From contig CACJAW010000004.1 in the NCBI GenBank assembly GCA_902591495.1, forward strand, positions 1-64,000: a DNA stretch of 64,000 nucleotides, read 5' to 3'. The notes beneath the pieces are model-generated. The model was given only the letters and a program-made list of their open reading frames with translations. It was not told the DNA's origin and made no database searches. Origin of the DNA: an uncultured Pseudohongiella sp. (GTDB lineage Bacteria > Pseudomonadota > Gammaproteobacteria > Pseudomonadales > Pseudohongiellaceae). Below, one piece after another: positions 9,847 through 19,926 of the stretch (the first letter of the stretch is position 1; each line of letters begins with the position of its first letter). The position numbers and the translations under genes were made by a program.

Positions 9847-10645
9847 TAGTCAAACTTCTCTCAGAGGTTTTTATGTTAATATTTTCGGCAATTGGGATTG
9901 ATCCGCTTACCGGGCGAATCTTATTACTCCGACTCAGTGTTACAATTGGCGTAATTGGAGCAACCTGCTTAACGCACTGAATGTAATAAGATCCCCCAAA
10001 TGGGCTTTTCATCTTTTTACCATACTTTTCAAAAGTGTCCGCAAAATTCAGAATTCTCCCAATGTTAAAAGGTAAAAAATGAACAGCCCTTTCAGTCGAA
10101 ACAATTTGTAAATCTAACAACCGAAGCCAGTCGCTCAATCGAGTTACTGAAAGAAATCGCCCTTTCCATGGAGGTGTTTTTTTTCGCTTGAGTAATCTCC
10201 ATAAGCCCCAAACGCTGAATGGATTAAATCCGATAACCAGCATATTACCTCCGGGTCGAAGAATGCGAGTGGCCTCTCTTAACAATTCATGACTATCATT
10301 AGTAAAATCCAGCGCATGATATAATACAATGGAATCAATCGAATCGCTTGCTAACGGCAATTTTTCGCAATTTGCGACCGGCTTCACTAACCCAGGGCTC
10401 CACTCCGAAGAAAACATTATTTTGTGGCCTGCCGGACTGTCACTTATTAAGTCTTGATGTTCTTCAAGACCGATCTGTAAGATATGATATCCAAACAACC
10501 GCGAAATAATACCTTCAACCGACATTTTTTCAGCTTCAAAGACTTTTTGTCCCAGCGCCGAGCGACACCAGTCGCTAATGGAGACGACCTTAGAGGGTTT
10601 GCGTCTAAGCCTTGAATATTTATCATTTTTAAAGCTTTTACACAC
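9830..10645 (-). CDS. Class I SAM-dependent methyltransferase (YafS-like)
   Basis: A 271-residue protein with a class I methyltransferase core. The usual glycine-rich SAM motif is degenerate (HILQIGLEE in place of a full ExGxGxG loop). The later motifs are clear: [22 protein letters not shown] (motif II/post I) and [21 protein letters not shown] (motif III). The position before rnhA and dnaQ matches the yafS gene of E. coli and its Pseudomonas counterpart, whose substrate is unknown. The start is GTG at 10645 with no strong ribosome-binding site, so the exact N-terminus is uncertain. The weak SAM loop is worth noting, but the family tolerates it. Confidence 0.8.
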   Translation of the reverse strand: MCKSFKNDKYSRLRRKPSKVVSISDWCRSALGQKVFEAEKMSVEGIISRLFGYHILQIGLEEHQDLISDSPAGHKIMFSSEWSPGLVKPVANCEKLPLASDSIDSIVLYHALDFTNDSHELLREATRILRPGGNMLVIGFNPFSVWGLWRLLKRKKTPPWKGRFLSVTRLSDWLRLLDLQIVSTERAVHFLPFNIGRILNFADTFEKYGKKMKSPFGGSYYIQCVKQVAPITPIVTLSRSNKIRPVSGSIPIAENINIKTSERSLTIETGC

Positions 10646-10738
10646 CTTGACTGCTCTGACTCACCGCAAATATATGCATTTTAAGTATCGGACAGATAAT
10701 ACTAAGTAAAAACTGAACTTGTAATCATCTTAATACTC

Positions 10739-10744
10739 TATAAT
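10739..10744 (+). promoter_or_regulatory. Candidate -10 box for mltD
   Basis: A TATAAT hexamer lies 108 bases before the mltD ATG, in the 207-base divergent spacer to the methyltransferase gene. The -35 region (GAACTT with an 18-base spacer) is poor, so this is only a candidate. Confidence 0.3.
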
Positions 10745-10852
10745 ATGACGAATTCTTGAACTAACTGATCTCAGTTAATTCACTAAAATCATTTAAATCA
10801 GTGGCTTAGCATAGGTTTAAGTGGTCTTTATAAAAGTTATTTGCTGGCTACT

Positions 10853-12454
10853 ATGACGTATTTTATACCTAAAACTATATTAGCAAACTTAAGAAAGTCA
10901 TTAGCACTGGGTGTGCAAATTCTTATGTTAGTGGCATGTCAATCCACTACCCAGGTGAAAATGGTGGAAATTGAGACAAGCTCAAATAATGATCATTCAA
11001 ATCAAACAGCTAATCAAGCTTTGGAAATGCCTCCTATAAGCCCAATTCAGGAAGAAGACGTTATTGAAAAATCTGATAATTTGTGGGTAAGGTTACAAAC
11101 TCAATTTCAATTAGAAGCTCACTACAAGAACCCGGCAGTTGATGAAGAGTTAACTGCTTACATATATAACCAAGCTTACTTTGATCGAATTACTGAAAGG
11201 GCAGAGCCATTTCTCTTTTGGATTGTAACTGAAATAGAACGTAGAAATTTGCCAATGGAACTTGCCTTAATTCCTATTGTCGAAAGCACTTTCAATCCAA
11301 ACGCATATTCACCAAAACATGCTGTTGGTCTTTGGCAATTTATTGGCCCGACCGCCAAAAGCTTTGGGTTACAGCAAGACTGGTGGTATGACGGTAGGCG
11401 AGACCCCAGAGCATCCACCGTAGCTGCTTTGGATTTTCTTGAACAGCTCTTTAAGGAATTTGATGAGGACTGGCTATTAGCTTTGGCCGCATATAATACT
11501 GGTCAGGGAAACGTCAATCGTGCCATTAAGAAAACTGCGCGCCGGAAAGAGAGTCCAGATTTTTGGTCTCTACCTTTAGCTCAAGAAACGAGAGCTCATG
11601 TTCCTAAGATACTAGCTTTAGCCAAATTGATATCCAACAGCAAAAGATATGGAGTCGAGTTAGCACCGATAGAAAACAAAGAACCACTTGCGATAATTGA
11701 AATTGATTCACAAATAGACCTGGCACAGGCAGCTAAACTTGCAAAATTGGATTATAGCGAGCTCAGACGCCTAAACCCTGGATACCTTCAGTGGGCGACA
11801 CATCCAGACAATCCACAAGTCATAGCCGTACCTATAGACCATGCAGACTTTTTGCGAGACGGAATTTCCAATCTAGGACCTGATCATTTTATTTCTTGGG
11901 ACAGGTACGAAATACAACCTGGAGACACCCTATCAGGTATAGCAATAAAACTGAGAACTAAAATTGATGTTTTAAAATCTGTCAACAAAATAAATGGTAC
12001 TCGGATTATTGCTGGAGATTCCTTGCTCATCCCCCGAACAAACGACCCATCTCTACTCGTAAATATCGGTCAAGAAAATCTTAGAGGTCGACGTATTCTG
12101 CCCACACCCAACATTTATATAGTTCGTAGCGGTGATAACCTATGGTCAATTGCAAGACGTTTTGACCTCAGATCAAAAGATATTGCTGGTTGGAATAACA
12201 TTCCCCTAGACTCTATTCTTAAACCAGGACAAGAGCTAAATTTAGAGTTTGAATCAAGATCCACTCGCACCACCAACATTTCTGACACTGCAAGTGCCGA
12301 AAACTATCGTGTAAGGTCTGGAGATGTACTATTTGAAATAGCAAAGAGATACAGGATTAAACTAGAAAATCTTCTGAAATGGAATAACCTTTCAGAGAGC
12401 GACCTAATCTACCCAGACCAACTAATCAGAATCGTCCCACCAGAAACTAATTAA
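10853..12454 (+). CDS. mltD: Membrane-bound lytic murein transglycosylase D
   Basis: An outer-membrane lipoprotein that cleaves peptidoglycan glycan strands with formation of 1,6-anhydro ends. The signal sequence ends in a lipobox, LMLVAC. The SLT goose-lysozyme-like domain has its catalytic Glu in IPIVESTFNP (about residue 145 from the ATG), followed by AVGLWQFIGPTAKSFGL and AYNTGQGNVNRAI. Three LysM repeats close the protein: YEIQPGDTLSGIA, YIVRSGDNLWSIA and YRVRSGDVLFEIA. The length from ATG is 533 residues; MltD proteins range from 450 to 550 with two to four LysM units. I prefer the ATG at 10853 to the TTG at 10841, although neither has a good ribosome-binding site. gloB, often next to mltD in gammaproteobacteria, is absent here. 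Confidence 0.93.
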   Translation: MTYFIPKTILANLRKSLALGVQILMLVACQSTTQVKMVEIETSSNNDHSNQTANQALEMPPISPIQEEDVIEKSDNLWVRLQTQFQLEAHYKNPAVDEELTAYIYNQAYFDRITERAEPFLFWIVTEIERRNLPMELALIPIVESTFNPNAYSPKHAVGLWQFIGPTAKSFGLQQDWWYDGRRDPRASTVAALDFLEQLFKEFDEDWLLALAAYNTGQGNVNRAIKKTARRKESPDFWSLPLAQETRAHVPKILALAKLISNSKRYGVELAPIENKEPLAIIEIDSQIDLAQAAKLAKLDYSELRRLNPGYLQWATHPDNPQVIAVPIDHADFLRDGISNLGPDHFISWDRYEIQPGDTLSGIAIKLRTKIDVLKSVNKINGTRIIAGDSLLIPRTNDPSLLVNIGQENLRGRRILPTPNIYIVRSGDNLWSIARRFDLRSKDIAGWNNIPLDSILKPGQELNLEFESRSTRTTNISDTASAENYRVRSGDVLFEIAKRYRIKLENLLKWNNLSESDLIYPDQLIRIVPPETN

Positions 12455-12471
12455 AGTCAGTTTTGACAATA

Positions 12472-13962
12472 ATGGCTCCGATCCAAACTAACACAGACGA
12501 CTTTTTCGGACATCCTTCCGGGCTATCAACATTATTTTTCACTGAGATGTGGGAACGAATGAGCTACTACGGAATGAGGGCCCTTCTAGTTCTTTTCATG
12601 ACAGTCAGTCTACAAGACGGAGGTATGGGGTTAACTGTTGCGTCCGCCACAGCAATCTATGGGATCTATACAGGAGCAGTTTATTTCTTTGGCTTACCCG
12701 GAGGCTGGATAGCCGACAGATTAATCGGCGGACAAAATGCTATTTTTTTTGGCGGGTTAGTCATAATAGCGGGCCATATTTTGTTAGCCATTCCAAGCAA
12801 CTATACATTTCTTATAGGTCTAGTTTTAGTGGCTCTAGGCACTGGCCTTCTTAAGCCCAATATTGGAGCTCTTGTAGGGCAATTGTACAAGGCAAATGAC
12901 AAGCGCTTAGAAGCAGGCTTCGCGCTTTATTATATGGGAATCAATATCGGGTCTTTGATTGGCTATTTAGTTTGTGGTTGGATACAGATAAATCTTAGTT
13001 ATCATGCCGCTTTCGGGGCTGCTGCTATAGGTATGGGCATCGGCCTGGCTCAATTCAAACTAACAGCATATAGATTAGAGGGACTCGCTACAAAACCAGC
13101 ACTCCCCTTATCAAGCGTTGGAAAGCAGACAAGCAAGGTTTTAATTCTCATATTTCTAGTCACAGTAATTTTGCTGGCTATATTGATAAATTCCGGTCAA
13201 ATCGTCTTGAATCCGGTAGAGGTAGCTCAACAAGTAACTGTCGTAATAGCTTTATTATTTTTTATGTATTTCGCAGGACTTTTCATTTGTGGAGCATTAA
13301 GTTTAAGTGAACGGAAAGCTTTTGGTGCAATCTTATTAATTTGTATTGCCTCTATTCTATTTTGGGCTGGTTTTGAACAAGCTGGATCATCTCTTAATCT
13401 CTTTACTAGAGATTTTACAAATCGACTTGTTGCAAATTTCGAAATTCCTACTGCTTGGTTCCAATCAATTAATTCGATCTTCATAATAATTTTATCACCC
13501 TTTTTTGCCTCACTTTGGATTAACCTCGGCAAGCGGTTAACCCAGCCATACTTTGGACTAAAATGCGCGGCTGGTTTATTAATAATGGCTTTAGGTTTTA
13601 TCGTGATGTTCTTTGCAGCGCAAGTTGCAGCGTCTGGCCTTAAAGTCGCCCCAAGTTGGCTTATCGCAACTTATTTTTTGCATACCGTAGGGGAATTATG
13701 TGTGAGCCCGGTAGCCCTATCGGCTATTAGTAAGCTGTCTCCTAAACGATTCACAGGCCAAATGATGGGTCTATTCACACTAACTTATTCTATTGGAAGC
13801 CTATTAGCTGGTTTAATTGCCGGTAAGTTTAATCCTGAAAATGTTCAGGAAATGCCTTTACTCTTCCTTCAGATTGGAACGTACTCAATCATTGCTGGAC
13901 TGATCGTCGGTTTCTGTAGCCTACTTTCAAGACAATGGGAATCTGTGCAGATCGAGAAGTGA
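12472..13962 (+). CDS. POT-family proton-coupled di/tripeptide transporter
   Basis: A 496-residue inner-membrane carrier of the proton-dependent oligopeptide transporter family (DtpA/YdgR-like) that imports di- and tripeptides with protons. The hallmark ExxER motif of helix 1 is present as FTEMWERMSYYGMRALL. The second POT signature, in the helix 4-5 region, reads GTGLLKPNIGALVGQLY followed by GFALYYMGINIGSLIG. A third conserved stretch near the C-terminus contains HTVGELCVSPVALSAISKL. About fourteen hydrophobic segments can be traced. The ATG at 12472 is chosen over the TTG at 12463. It starts 17 bases after mltD, so the two may be co-transcribed; a link between wall turnover and peptide uptake is only an inference. 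Confidence 0.9.
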   Translation: MAPIQTNTDDFFGHPSGLSTLFFTEMWERMSYYGMRALLVLFMTVSLQDGGMGLTVASATAIYGIYTGAVYFFGLPGGWIADRLIGGQNAIFFGGLVIIAGHILLAIPSNYTFLIGLVLVALGTGLLKPNIGALVGQLYKANDKRLEAGFALYYMGINIGSLIGYLVCGWIQINLSYHAAFGAAAIGMGIGLAQFKLTAYRLEGLATKPALPLSSVGKQTSKVLILIFLVTVILLAILINSGQIVLNPVEVAQQVTVVIALLFFMYFAGLFICGALSLSERKAFGAILLICIASILFWAGFEQAGSSLNLFTRDFTNRLVANFEIPTAWFQSINSIFIIILSPFFASLWINLGKRLTQPYFGLKCAAGLLIMALGFIVMFFAAQVAASGLKVAPSWLIATYFLHTVGELCVSPVALSAISKLSPKRFTGQMMGLFTLTYSIGSLLAGLIAGKFNPENVQEMPLLFLQIGTYSIIAGLIVGFCSLLSRQWESVQIEK

Positions 13963-14004
13963 AACTATATTATTATCTAGTAATACTAATTAGGGATTAA
14001 AACT

Positions 14005-14793
14005 ATGAATTTCTTATCCGGAAAAAAAATATTGATATTGGGTGTCGCAAGCAAATTGTCTATAGCTTCAGGAATTGCGGCGGCCATGCATAAAGCCGGA
14101 GCCGAACTTGCATTCACTTACCAAAGCGAAAAACTGAAAGATCGAGTCACTGGCTTTGCCGAAAGTTGGGATTCCAATAAGGTCTATCCATGCGATGTCA
14201 CAGACGATAAACAGATTAGCGAACTCTTTTCAAAACTCAGCGACCATTGGGATGGGTTAGACGGCATAGTTCACTGTTTAGCGTTTGCCCCTGCTCATGA
14301 ACTTAATGGTAATTATGTCGATGTTACTACGAGAGAGGGCTTTATAACTGCGCATGAAATTAGTTCTTACAGCCTGGTAGCATTAGCTCAAAAAGGAAGA
14401 GATTTAATGGCTGGCAGAAATGGCTCCTTACTCACTCTGAGTTATCTCGGGGCGCTGAGAAGTCTTCCCAACTATAATGTCATGGGGCTCGCCAAAGCAA
14501 GCTTAGAGGCTAATGTAAGATACATGTCTGCTGGCTTAGGTCCTGAAGGAACTCGCGTTAACGCCATCTCTGCTGGCCCCATCAAGACCTTGGCCGCAGC
14601 GGGTATAAAAAGCTTCAGGAAAATGCTTGAGCATAATGCAAAGCAAACCCCTCTTAGAAGAAACGTAACGATTGAGGAAGTCGGAAATGCCGCTGCTTTC
14701 TTATGCTCAGACTTAGCCTCTGGCATTACCGGCGAAGTACTGTATGTCGATGGTGGGTTTAATACAACCGCTATGGGTACTCTTAATGATTAA
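14005..14793 (+). CDS. fabI: Enoyl-[acyl-carrier-protein] reductase (NADH)
   Basis: The last step of each fatty-acid elongation cycle, reducing trans-2-enoyl-ACP. The 262-residue length equals that of E. coli FabI. The divergent short-chain dehydrogenase active site has Tyr147 (SYLGAL) and Tyr157-x6-Lys164 ([10 protein letters not shown]), each one position beyond E. coli numbering. The cofactor loop reads [17 protein letters not shown], the atypical FabI form. The gene is convergent with ppiD, 14 bases apart, as in Pseudomonas, which supports orthology. AGGGATT precedes the ATG. The family is the target of triclosan and diazaborines, and nothing in the sequence suggests an altered site. Confidence 0.95.
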   Translation: MNFLSGKKILILGVASKLSIASGIAAAMHKAGAELAFTYQSEKLKDRVTGFAESWDSNKVYPCDVTDDKQISELFSKLSDHWDGLDGIVHCLAFAPAHELNGNYVDVTTREGFITAHEISSYSLVALAQKGRDLMAGRNGSLLTLSYLGALRSLPNYNVMGLAKASLEANVRYMSAGLGPEGTRVNAISAGPIKTLAAAGIKSFRKMLEHNAKQTPLRRNVTIEEVGNAAAFLCSDLASGITGEVLYVDGGFNTTAMGTLND

Positions 14794-14807
14794 TGCGACC
14801 CACTGCT

Positions 14808-16691
14808 TCAGAAGGCTTGCTCGAGATTAGTTTTAATATCGGAATTTTCGCGTAGGGATGTCATATAAGCCTGAAAATCGTTGTTTCCCATATCGGCCCT
14901 AAGAGAATCGAGCATGTTGTCAGATTGCTCGGCTGGAATGGAGTCTGCAGAACCCTCGTTAACCTGATTCAATTCTATCACGACAAAAGTGTCGTTATTT
15001 AAGGTTAAGTTGGTTCGGAGAAACCCGTCTCCCGGGTCCTGTAGGTTAAAGGCTTCTCTTACTATTTCTCTATTGACTGTGAATGAATTCCTATCGACAC
15101 CAACCTCATTAATCCATTCTAATTCATTTTGAGCTAACAGCTCATCTATCGAGAGACCACCCTGCAAAGCATCAAATAATTCCTGCCCAATATCTTGAAC
15201 CGCTTGTCTTTCCATCTCTGTTCTTAGAATAACGGCGATTTCAGCGTCAACATCGGCGAGCGGTAAAACAAAAGCTTCTCGAAATTCTGAAACTCGCAGC
15301 ACTAGAGATTGGGAGTCACTAAGTTCGATGACATCGCTATTATTTCTATCGATTAAAACTTCGTCTGAGTAGGCGGCACTCACAATCTCAGGATTTGCAA
15401 ATAAACCACTTCCTCCAGATCGTGTTATCGGATCGCTTTTTTCAACCTCAAGACTAAGAACTTCTTCTATTGTTTGTAAATCCCCAGTTTCAAACGCCAA
15501 ATTTGACAAATCTTGCAAACGCTCGGAGTAAATACTCTCAACTTCGGAAGCTGTTAATTCGCGCTCTAGCCTATCGCGCGTTTCTTCAAAACTTGGAAAG
15601 CTGTTGTTTGCATCTTGAGTAAGTTTTACTAAATGAACACCAAACTCTGATACAACGGGTGAAGAGACTTCGTTCAAAGCTAATACATTGAGGGTTTCTT
15701 CAATTTCGACAGGGAACGCTGTTCCATCGGTGAATCCAATGTCTCCTCCTTCCTCCGCAGAAACTGTATCTATAGAAACCTCTAAAGCTAGTTCAGAAAA
15801 ATTCTCACCAGCATCAATTCTGGTCTTAGTATTTTCCGCAAGCTCAATCGCCACCTCTTGAGGCACATCGGAACTAACTTCAAAAAGTATATGAGACGCA
15901 CGTTTTTCTGAGGACCCTTCAAATTCCTCTTTCTCCAAAGCGTACTGTTCCAATAAATCATTTTCATCGACATTAAGTTCTTCAGTAATTGAAGTCTTAT
16001 CCAGTAGGACATACTCAACAATCACCGACTCTTCCTCTGTGAATTGGTCTTTATTATTCTCATAATATGTTGTGATTTCATCATCTGCTATCGAAACTCC
16101 TAAAGTTCTTGTGCCCATGGTTACAGAAATATATCTAAAATCACGAGTCTGAGTTGACAATTTTGCGAATGATTCAAACTCTTCTTCAGTTACAAAATTT
16201 GAATTGGAAAATGCGTTTGCTAATTGAGACATCATCATTCTTTGCTCCAATGAGTCTCTATACATCGGCACTGTGAGTCCTTGGGTCGCCATCGTCCTAA
16301 CAGCGAGTTCAGAGTCAAATAAACCGTTAATTTGGAAGCTTTCTGTCGAAACAATATTACGGTCTATTTGATCAGATGAAATCGACATAGAATCACTCAA
16401 AGTCTTTTGGCGAAGTAGAGTTTCCTCAATAAGTTGATTGAGAGCTATTGACTCCAAAAAACTGGGATCAATACCATCTAAATTACCCCCAATTGATGTC
16501 ATTAAATTTTGAATGTTTTGATCCAGCTGAAACTGAGTTATATCTTCACCATTCACGTTTGCAACTGCCGGGGGTTGTGTAAATCCTCCGATGATAGACT
16601 CAACTCCAAATAACGCGAAAACCGCGATAATTATCCCGACTATGACTTTACCGATCGTACCGAGCGATTTTTCTCTAATATCCTGAAGCAT
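14808..16691 (-). CDS. ppiD: Periplasmic folding chaperone PpiD (peptidyl-prolyl isomerase family)
   Basis: An inner-membrane-anchored chaperone near the Sec translocon that helps newly exported proteins fold. The 627-residue protein (E. coli 623) has one N-terminal membrane helix (about residues 13-35), a SurA-like helical domain, and one parvulin domain starting at KRASHILFEV (about residue 263), with GGDIGFTDG and SPVVSEFGVHLVKL. A second, degenerate region follows. The large periplasmic part is rich in Asp and Glu. PpiD parvulin domains often lack isomerase activity. It follows hupB in the same orientation, the conserved gammaproteobacterial order, but a clear terminator stands between them. 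Confidence 0.93.
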   Translation of the reverse strand: MLQDIREKSLGTIGKVIVGIIIAVFALFGVESIIGGFTQPPAVANVNGEDITQFQLDQNIQNLMTSIGGNLDGIDPSFLESIALNQLIEETLLRQKTLSDSMSISSDQIDRNIVSTESFQINGLFDSELAVRTMATQGLTVPMYRDSLEQRMMMSQLANAFSNSNFVTEEEFESFAKLSTQTRDFRYISVTMGTRTLGVSIADDEITTYYENNKDQFTEEESVIVEYVLLDKTSITEELNVDENDLLEQYALEKEEFEGSSEKRASHILFEVSSDVPQEVAIELAENTKTRIDAGENFSELALEVSIDTVSAEEGGDIGFTDGTAFPVEIEETLNVLALNEVSSPVVSEFGVHLVKLTQDANNSFPSFEETRDRLERELTASEVESIYSERLQDLSNLAFETGDLQTIEEVLSLEVEKSDPITRSGGSGLFANPEIVSAAYSDEVLIDRNNSDVIELSDSQSLVLRVSEFREAFVLPLADVDAEIAVILRTEMERQAVQDIGQELFDALQGGLSIDELLAQNELEWINEVGVDRNSFTVNREIVREAFNLQDPGDGFLRTNLTLNNDTFVVIELNQVNEGSADSIPAEQSDNMLDSLRADMGNNDFQAYMTSLRENSDIKTNLEQAF

Positions 16692-16739
16692 GTTTTGCTA
16701 CCAATAATTACCTTGATTTTTCAATCTTAGAAATAAAAA

Positions 16740-16758
16740 GGCGCATCTTAGATGCGCC
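16740..16758 (-). terminator. Terminator of hupB
   Basis: GGCGCATC and GATGCGCC form a perfect 8-bp stem with a three-base loop. On the minus strand it is followed by TTTTTATTT, about 140 bases after the hupB stop. On the plus strand it is followed by ATTTTT, so it may work both ways. Confidence 0.8.
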
Positions 16759-16896
16759 CATTTTTCCCTTCATGTGAATAGTTAATTTATCCGCAGTATT
16801 CCTACAGACGCCGACTATTGAATTGATGCCATGTCAATGTTAGAAAAAGCCATCAATAAATGTAGTTCTGTAATGCGCTAGTGCGCTAATGACAAA

Positions 16897-17172
16897 TTAC
16901 TTATTAACCGAATCTTTTAGTGCTTTACCAGCCTTGAAGCTTGGCACTCTTGCAGCCTTAATTTCGATTGGCGCCCCAGTTTGTGGATTACGCCCAGTTC
17001 TTGCTGCTCTATTTTTAGTAGCAAAGGTACCGAAGCCCACCAAAACTACCGGATCATCTTTCTGTAAAGAAGCAGTAATGGTGTCTATCATTGCATCTAT
17101 GGCACGCCCAGCAGAAGCTTTGGGAAGGTCAGCACTCGCGGCAACAGCATCTATCAATTCTGATTTATTCAC
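16897..17172 (-). CDS. hupB: DNA-binding protein HU-beta
   Basis: A 91-residue nucleoid protein that bends and compacts DNA as a dimer. The track ORF is too long. The real start is GTG at 17172, giving the standard N-terminus (M)[11 protein letters not shown], with AAGGGGAT just upstream. The DNA-binding beta arm contains [24 protein letters not shown] and the core [18 protein letters not shown]. The position directly after lon and before ppiD is the conserved one. A 5' untranslated region of some length is likely, since the 200-base gap to lon holds AT-rich promoter-like sequence (a TATAAT near 17320 on the minus strand) without a convincing -35. Confidence 0.95.
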   Translation of the reverse strand: MNKSELIDAVAASADLPKASAGRAIDAMIDTITASLQKDDPVVLVGFGTFATKNRAARTGRNPQTGAPIEIKAARVPSFKAGKALKDSVNK

Positions 17173-17426
17173 GTTATCCCCTTTTATATTATTAGTTAAA
17201 ATATTGATTTTGTAATTAAGTTGCAAATCATTAAGTTAAATACTTTTTTTAAGTAATACCAACTTAAACGTTAAGCACAAATTCGATTGATCCTCTTCAC
17301 AGCAAAATAGAAATATGAACAATTATAATGGCAGTGATTAGATTTATGAAATAGAACTTTTGGCCTATTCCAGTTGATTCTTTATACCAAGCCCTCGAAA
17401 GGCATGTCAACCTACAACACACGTAT

Positions 17427-18143
17427 TTAGTGGGTATTTATAGTACTTTCAGATTCTGGCTCATCAATTTCTGCTTGAGCGGTCTTTTTCTTTTTTACTA
17501 CCTTTTCTTTTGACCTTAAAGGAGTCGGCTGGAATTGAAGGGCAGTCTCTAGGACCTCATCAATCCATTTAACAGACACAATTTTAAGGTCTTCTTTAAT
17601 GTTATCAGGTATTTCTGCTAGGTCACGCTCATTATCTGCTGGTATTACTACTGTCTTTATATTTCCTCGGTGAGCTGCCAAAAGTTTTTCCTTCAAGCCC
17701 CCTATCCGCAAAACTTGGCCCTGGAGGGTAATTTCTCCTGTCATAGCAACATCTGCTTTAACAGGAATACTAGTTAGTACCGAAACTAGCGCCGTGCACA
17801 TACCGATTCCAGCACTCGGGCCATCTTTAGGAGTCGCTCCTTCAGGGACGTGAATGTGTAAATCTGATTTTTCATGGAAATTTGAATCCAAGCCTAACGA
17901 CTTCGACCTACTTCTGACGACTGTCAACGCAGCCTGGATTGACTCTTGCATTACATCCCCCAGTGAGCCCGTCTTAATGGTCTTGCCTTTCCCGTCCATC
18001 GCAATCGCTTCTATGTCTAACAGCTCACCACCTACCTGCGTCCAGGCCAAGCCTTTAACCTGACCTACTTTGTTTTGCTCATCTGCTTTCCCATAATCAT
18101 ATTTTTGAACTCCAGAGTACTTCTCCAACTCATCGCTTCCCAA
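17427..18143 (-). pseudogene. lon: Lon protease, C-terminal proteolytic part (separated by frameshift)
   Basis: The last 238 codons or so of the ATP-dependent protease Lon, in a different frame from the upstream part. It contains the whole proteolytic domain: the catalytic Ser in [17 protein letters not shown] and its Lys in [14 protein letters not shown], with [12 protein letters not shown] between. Homology continues upstream of the TTG at 18143 to the crossover near 18206 (codons reading [13 protein letters not shown]), where the intact gene would join the first part. The only near-usable start is this TTG, with no ribosome-binding site before it, so independent translation looks unlikely. 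The last 40 residues are Lys/Glu-rich. Either the gene is inactivated or the sequence has an indel error; see findings. Confidence 0.85.
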
Positions 18144-18201
18144 AATTTTTCGTGCGTCTTGCTCGCAAATAGAATGTTCCTTAACAACTTTTCTACAGAT
18201 C

Positions 18202-19848
18202 TTAGCTATTTCTCTCTAATCCTCGAACACCCGCTTCTTTAGTGTAAAAGCGAATCAAATCAAGTATAGAATCGCTGTTAAATACTATCTCTTTTGGTTT
18301 CAATCCGTTGTTTTTAACTTGCTTAGGCACAAGGTAACGTTCCGCGATGTTAGCTTTTTCGTCTTCTGTATAACCAGGAATTCGTATCACTTCCATTCTG
18401 TCCAAAAGTGGGCCCGGTATGTTCATACTATTAGATGTGCATACGAACATTACTTCGGATAAGTCATAATCAATTTCCAAGTAATGGTCGTTAAAACTAT
18501 GATTTTGCTCAGGATCTAGCACTTCAAGCAGCGCTGAGGCGGGGTCTCCCCTATTATCCATGCTCATCTTGTCTATTTCGTCCAATAGAAATAACGGATT
18601 CTTGACGCCTACTTTAGATAATTTCTGAAGCAGCTTGCCAGGCAGCGATCCTATGTAGGTTCGCCGATGACCTCGAATCTCTGCTTCATCTCTCACCCCA
18701 CCGAGAGCCATCCTTACAAATTTTCTGTTGGTGGCTCTTGCGATCGATTCTCCAAGAGAGGTCTTTCCCACACCTGGCGGACCAACTAAACATAATATCG
18801 GGCCCTTAAGTTTCTTGACACGTTTGTGAACAGCTAAATATTCAAGAATTCTCTCCTTGACCTCCTCTAAACCATAGTGGTCCGACTCAAGAATTTCCTC
18901 GGCTTTGCTTAAATCAAGTCTAACCTTGGAGCGTTTTTTCCAAGGCACGTTCACCATCCAGTCAAGGTAAGTTCTGACCACCGAGGCCTCTGAAGACATG
19001 GGGGACATCATTTTCAGCTTATGAAGTTCACTTAACGCCTTATCTCTGGCGTCTTTAGGCATACCGGCATCTTCAATTTTTTGCTTTAATTCGTCGGTTT
19101 CATTAGGGACATCCTCCAGATCTCCCATTTCTTTCTGAATCGCTTTCATCTGTTCATTGAGATAATACTCGCGCTGGCTTTTTTCCATTTGTTTTTTCAC
19201 CCTACCGCGAATTCTTTTTTCAACCTGAAAAAGGTCGATTTCAGCTTCAATTAAGGCCATCAAATGCTCTAGTCGCTCTTTCAGAGAAGACAATTCAAGC
19301 AGGTTTTGCTTTTCAGTCAACTGCAACGCCATATGTGAAGATATAGTATCAACTAAGCGACCAGGATCGTCGATACTGGATATCGAAGTCATTACTTCAG
19401 GTGGTATTTTTTTACTCAGTTGAACATACTGATCGAATTGCGATAACAAAGACCTGACGAGTGCAGATGCTTCCTGCTCGGACATTCCATCTGCTACCAA
19501 TAAACATGCTTCCGCTACTAGATAATCAGATTTTTCATTAATCTCTTTTATCTGTGCTCTTTCAAGACCCTCTACTAAAACTTTTACAGTACCATCAGGT
19601 AATCGGATTAGTTGCAGGATCGTCGCAATCGTTCCGATATTGAATAGTTGCTGAGCTTCAGGATCGTCTTCAGATGCATTTTTTTGAGCTACCAGCAAAA
19701 CTTGTTTATCCGTGGTCATAGCCTCCTCTAGAGCTTTTATAGACTTCGCCCTGCCTACAAAAAGCGGTTGGACGATTTGCGGATATACAACTACATCCCT
19801 AAGAGGTAAGAGAGGGAAGGTGGTCTTATTGGAGACTTCAACAGACAT
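18202..19848 (-). pseudogene. lon: Lon protease, N-terminal and ATPase part (frameshifted)
   Basis: The first 548 codons of Lon: the N-terminal substrate-binding domain ([13 protein letters not shown] at the start), the coiled-coil region with [16 protein letters not shown], and the AAA+ domain with Walker [10 protein letters not shown], Walker B LFLLDEID and the sensor-2 segment EAGVRGLER. It then ends in NS-stop, where Lon proteins continue with EIxK. Without the protease domain this product could at most bind ATP and substrate. AGGTAA precedes the ATG. The order clpP-clpX-lon-hupB is conserved. The break falls right after sensor 2, inside the small AAA+ subdomain, so it is not a clean domain boundary. 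Confidence 0.88.
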
Positions 19849-19896
19849 ACAGTTACCTAATTGATATTGGTATAGTAGAGAATGTGGTGCCTATCA

Positions 19897-19916
19897 ACAG
19901 TAAATCAAGTTACTGT
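19897..19916. promoter_or_regulatory. Perfect dyad between clpX and lon
   Basis: ACAGTAA-ATCAAG-TTACTGT is a 7-bp inverted repeat, 10 bases after the clpX stop and 49 bases before the lon start. No T-run follows on the minus strand, so it is either an operator for lon or a weak hairpin, not a strong terminator. It does not match a LexA box. Confidence 0.35.
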
Positions 19917-19926
19917 ATACAAATAT

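Noticed and set aside
18143-18220. Programmed ribosomal frameshift in lon
   Set aside because: No slippery heptamer, no RF2-type stop context and no clear downstream structure at GAGAGAAATAGCTAA; Lon is not known to use recoding, so an indel is the simpler reading.
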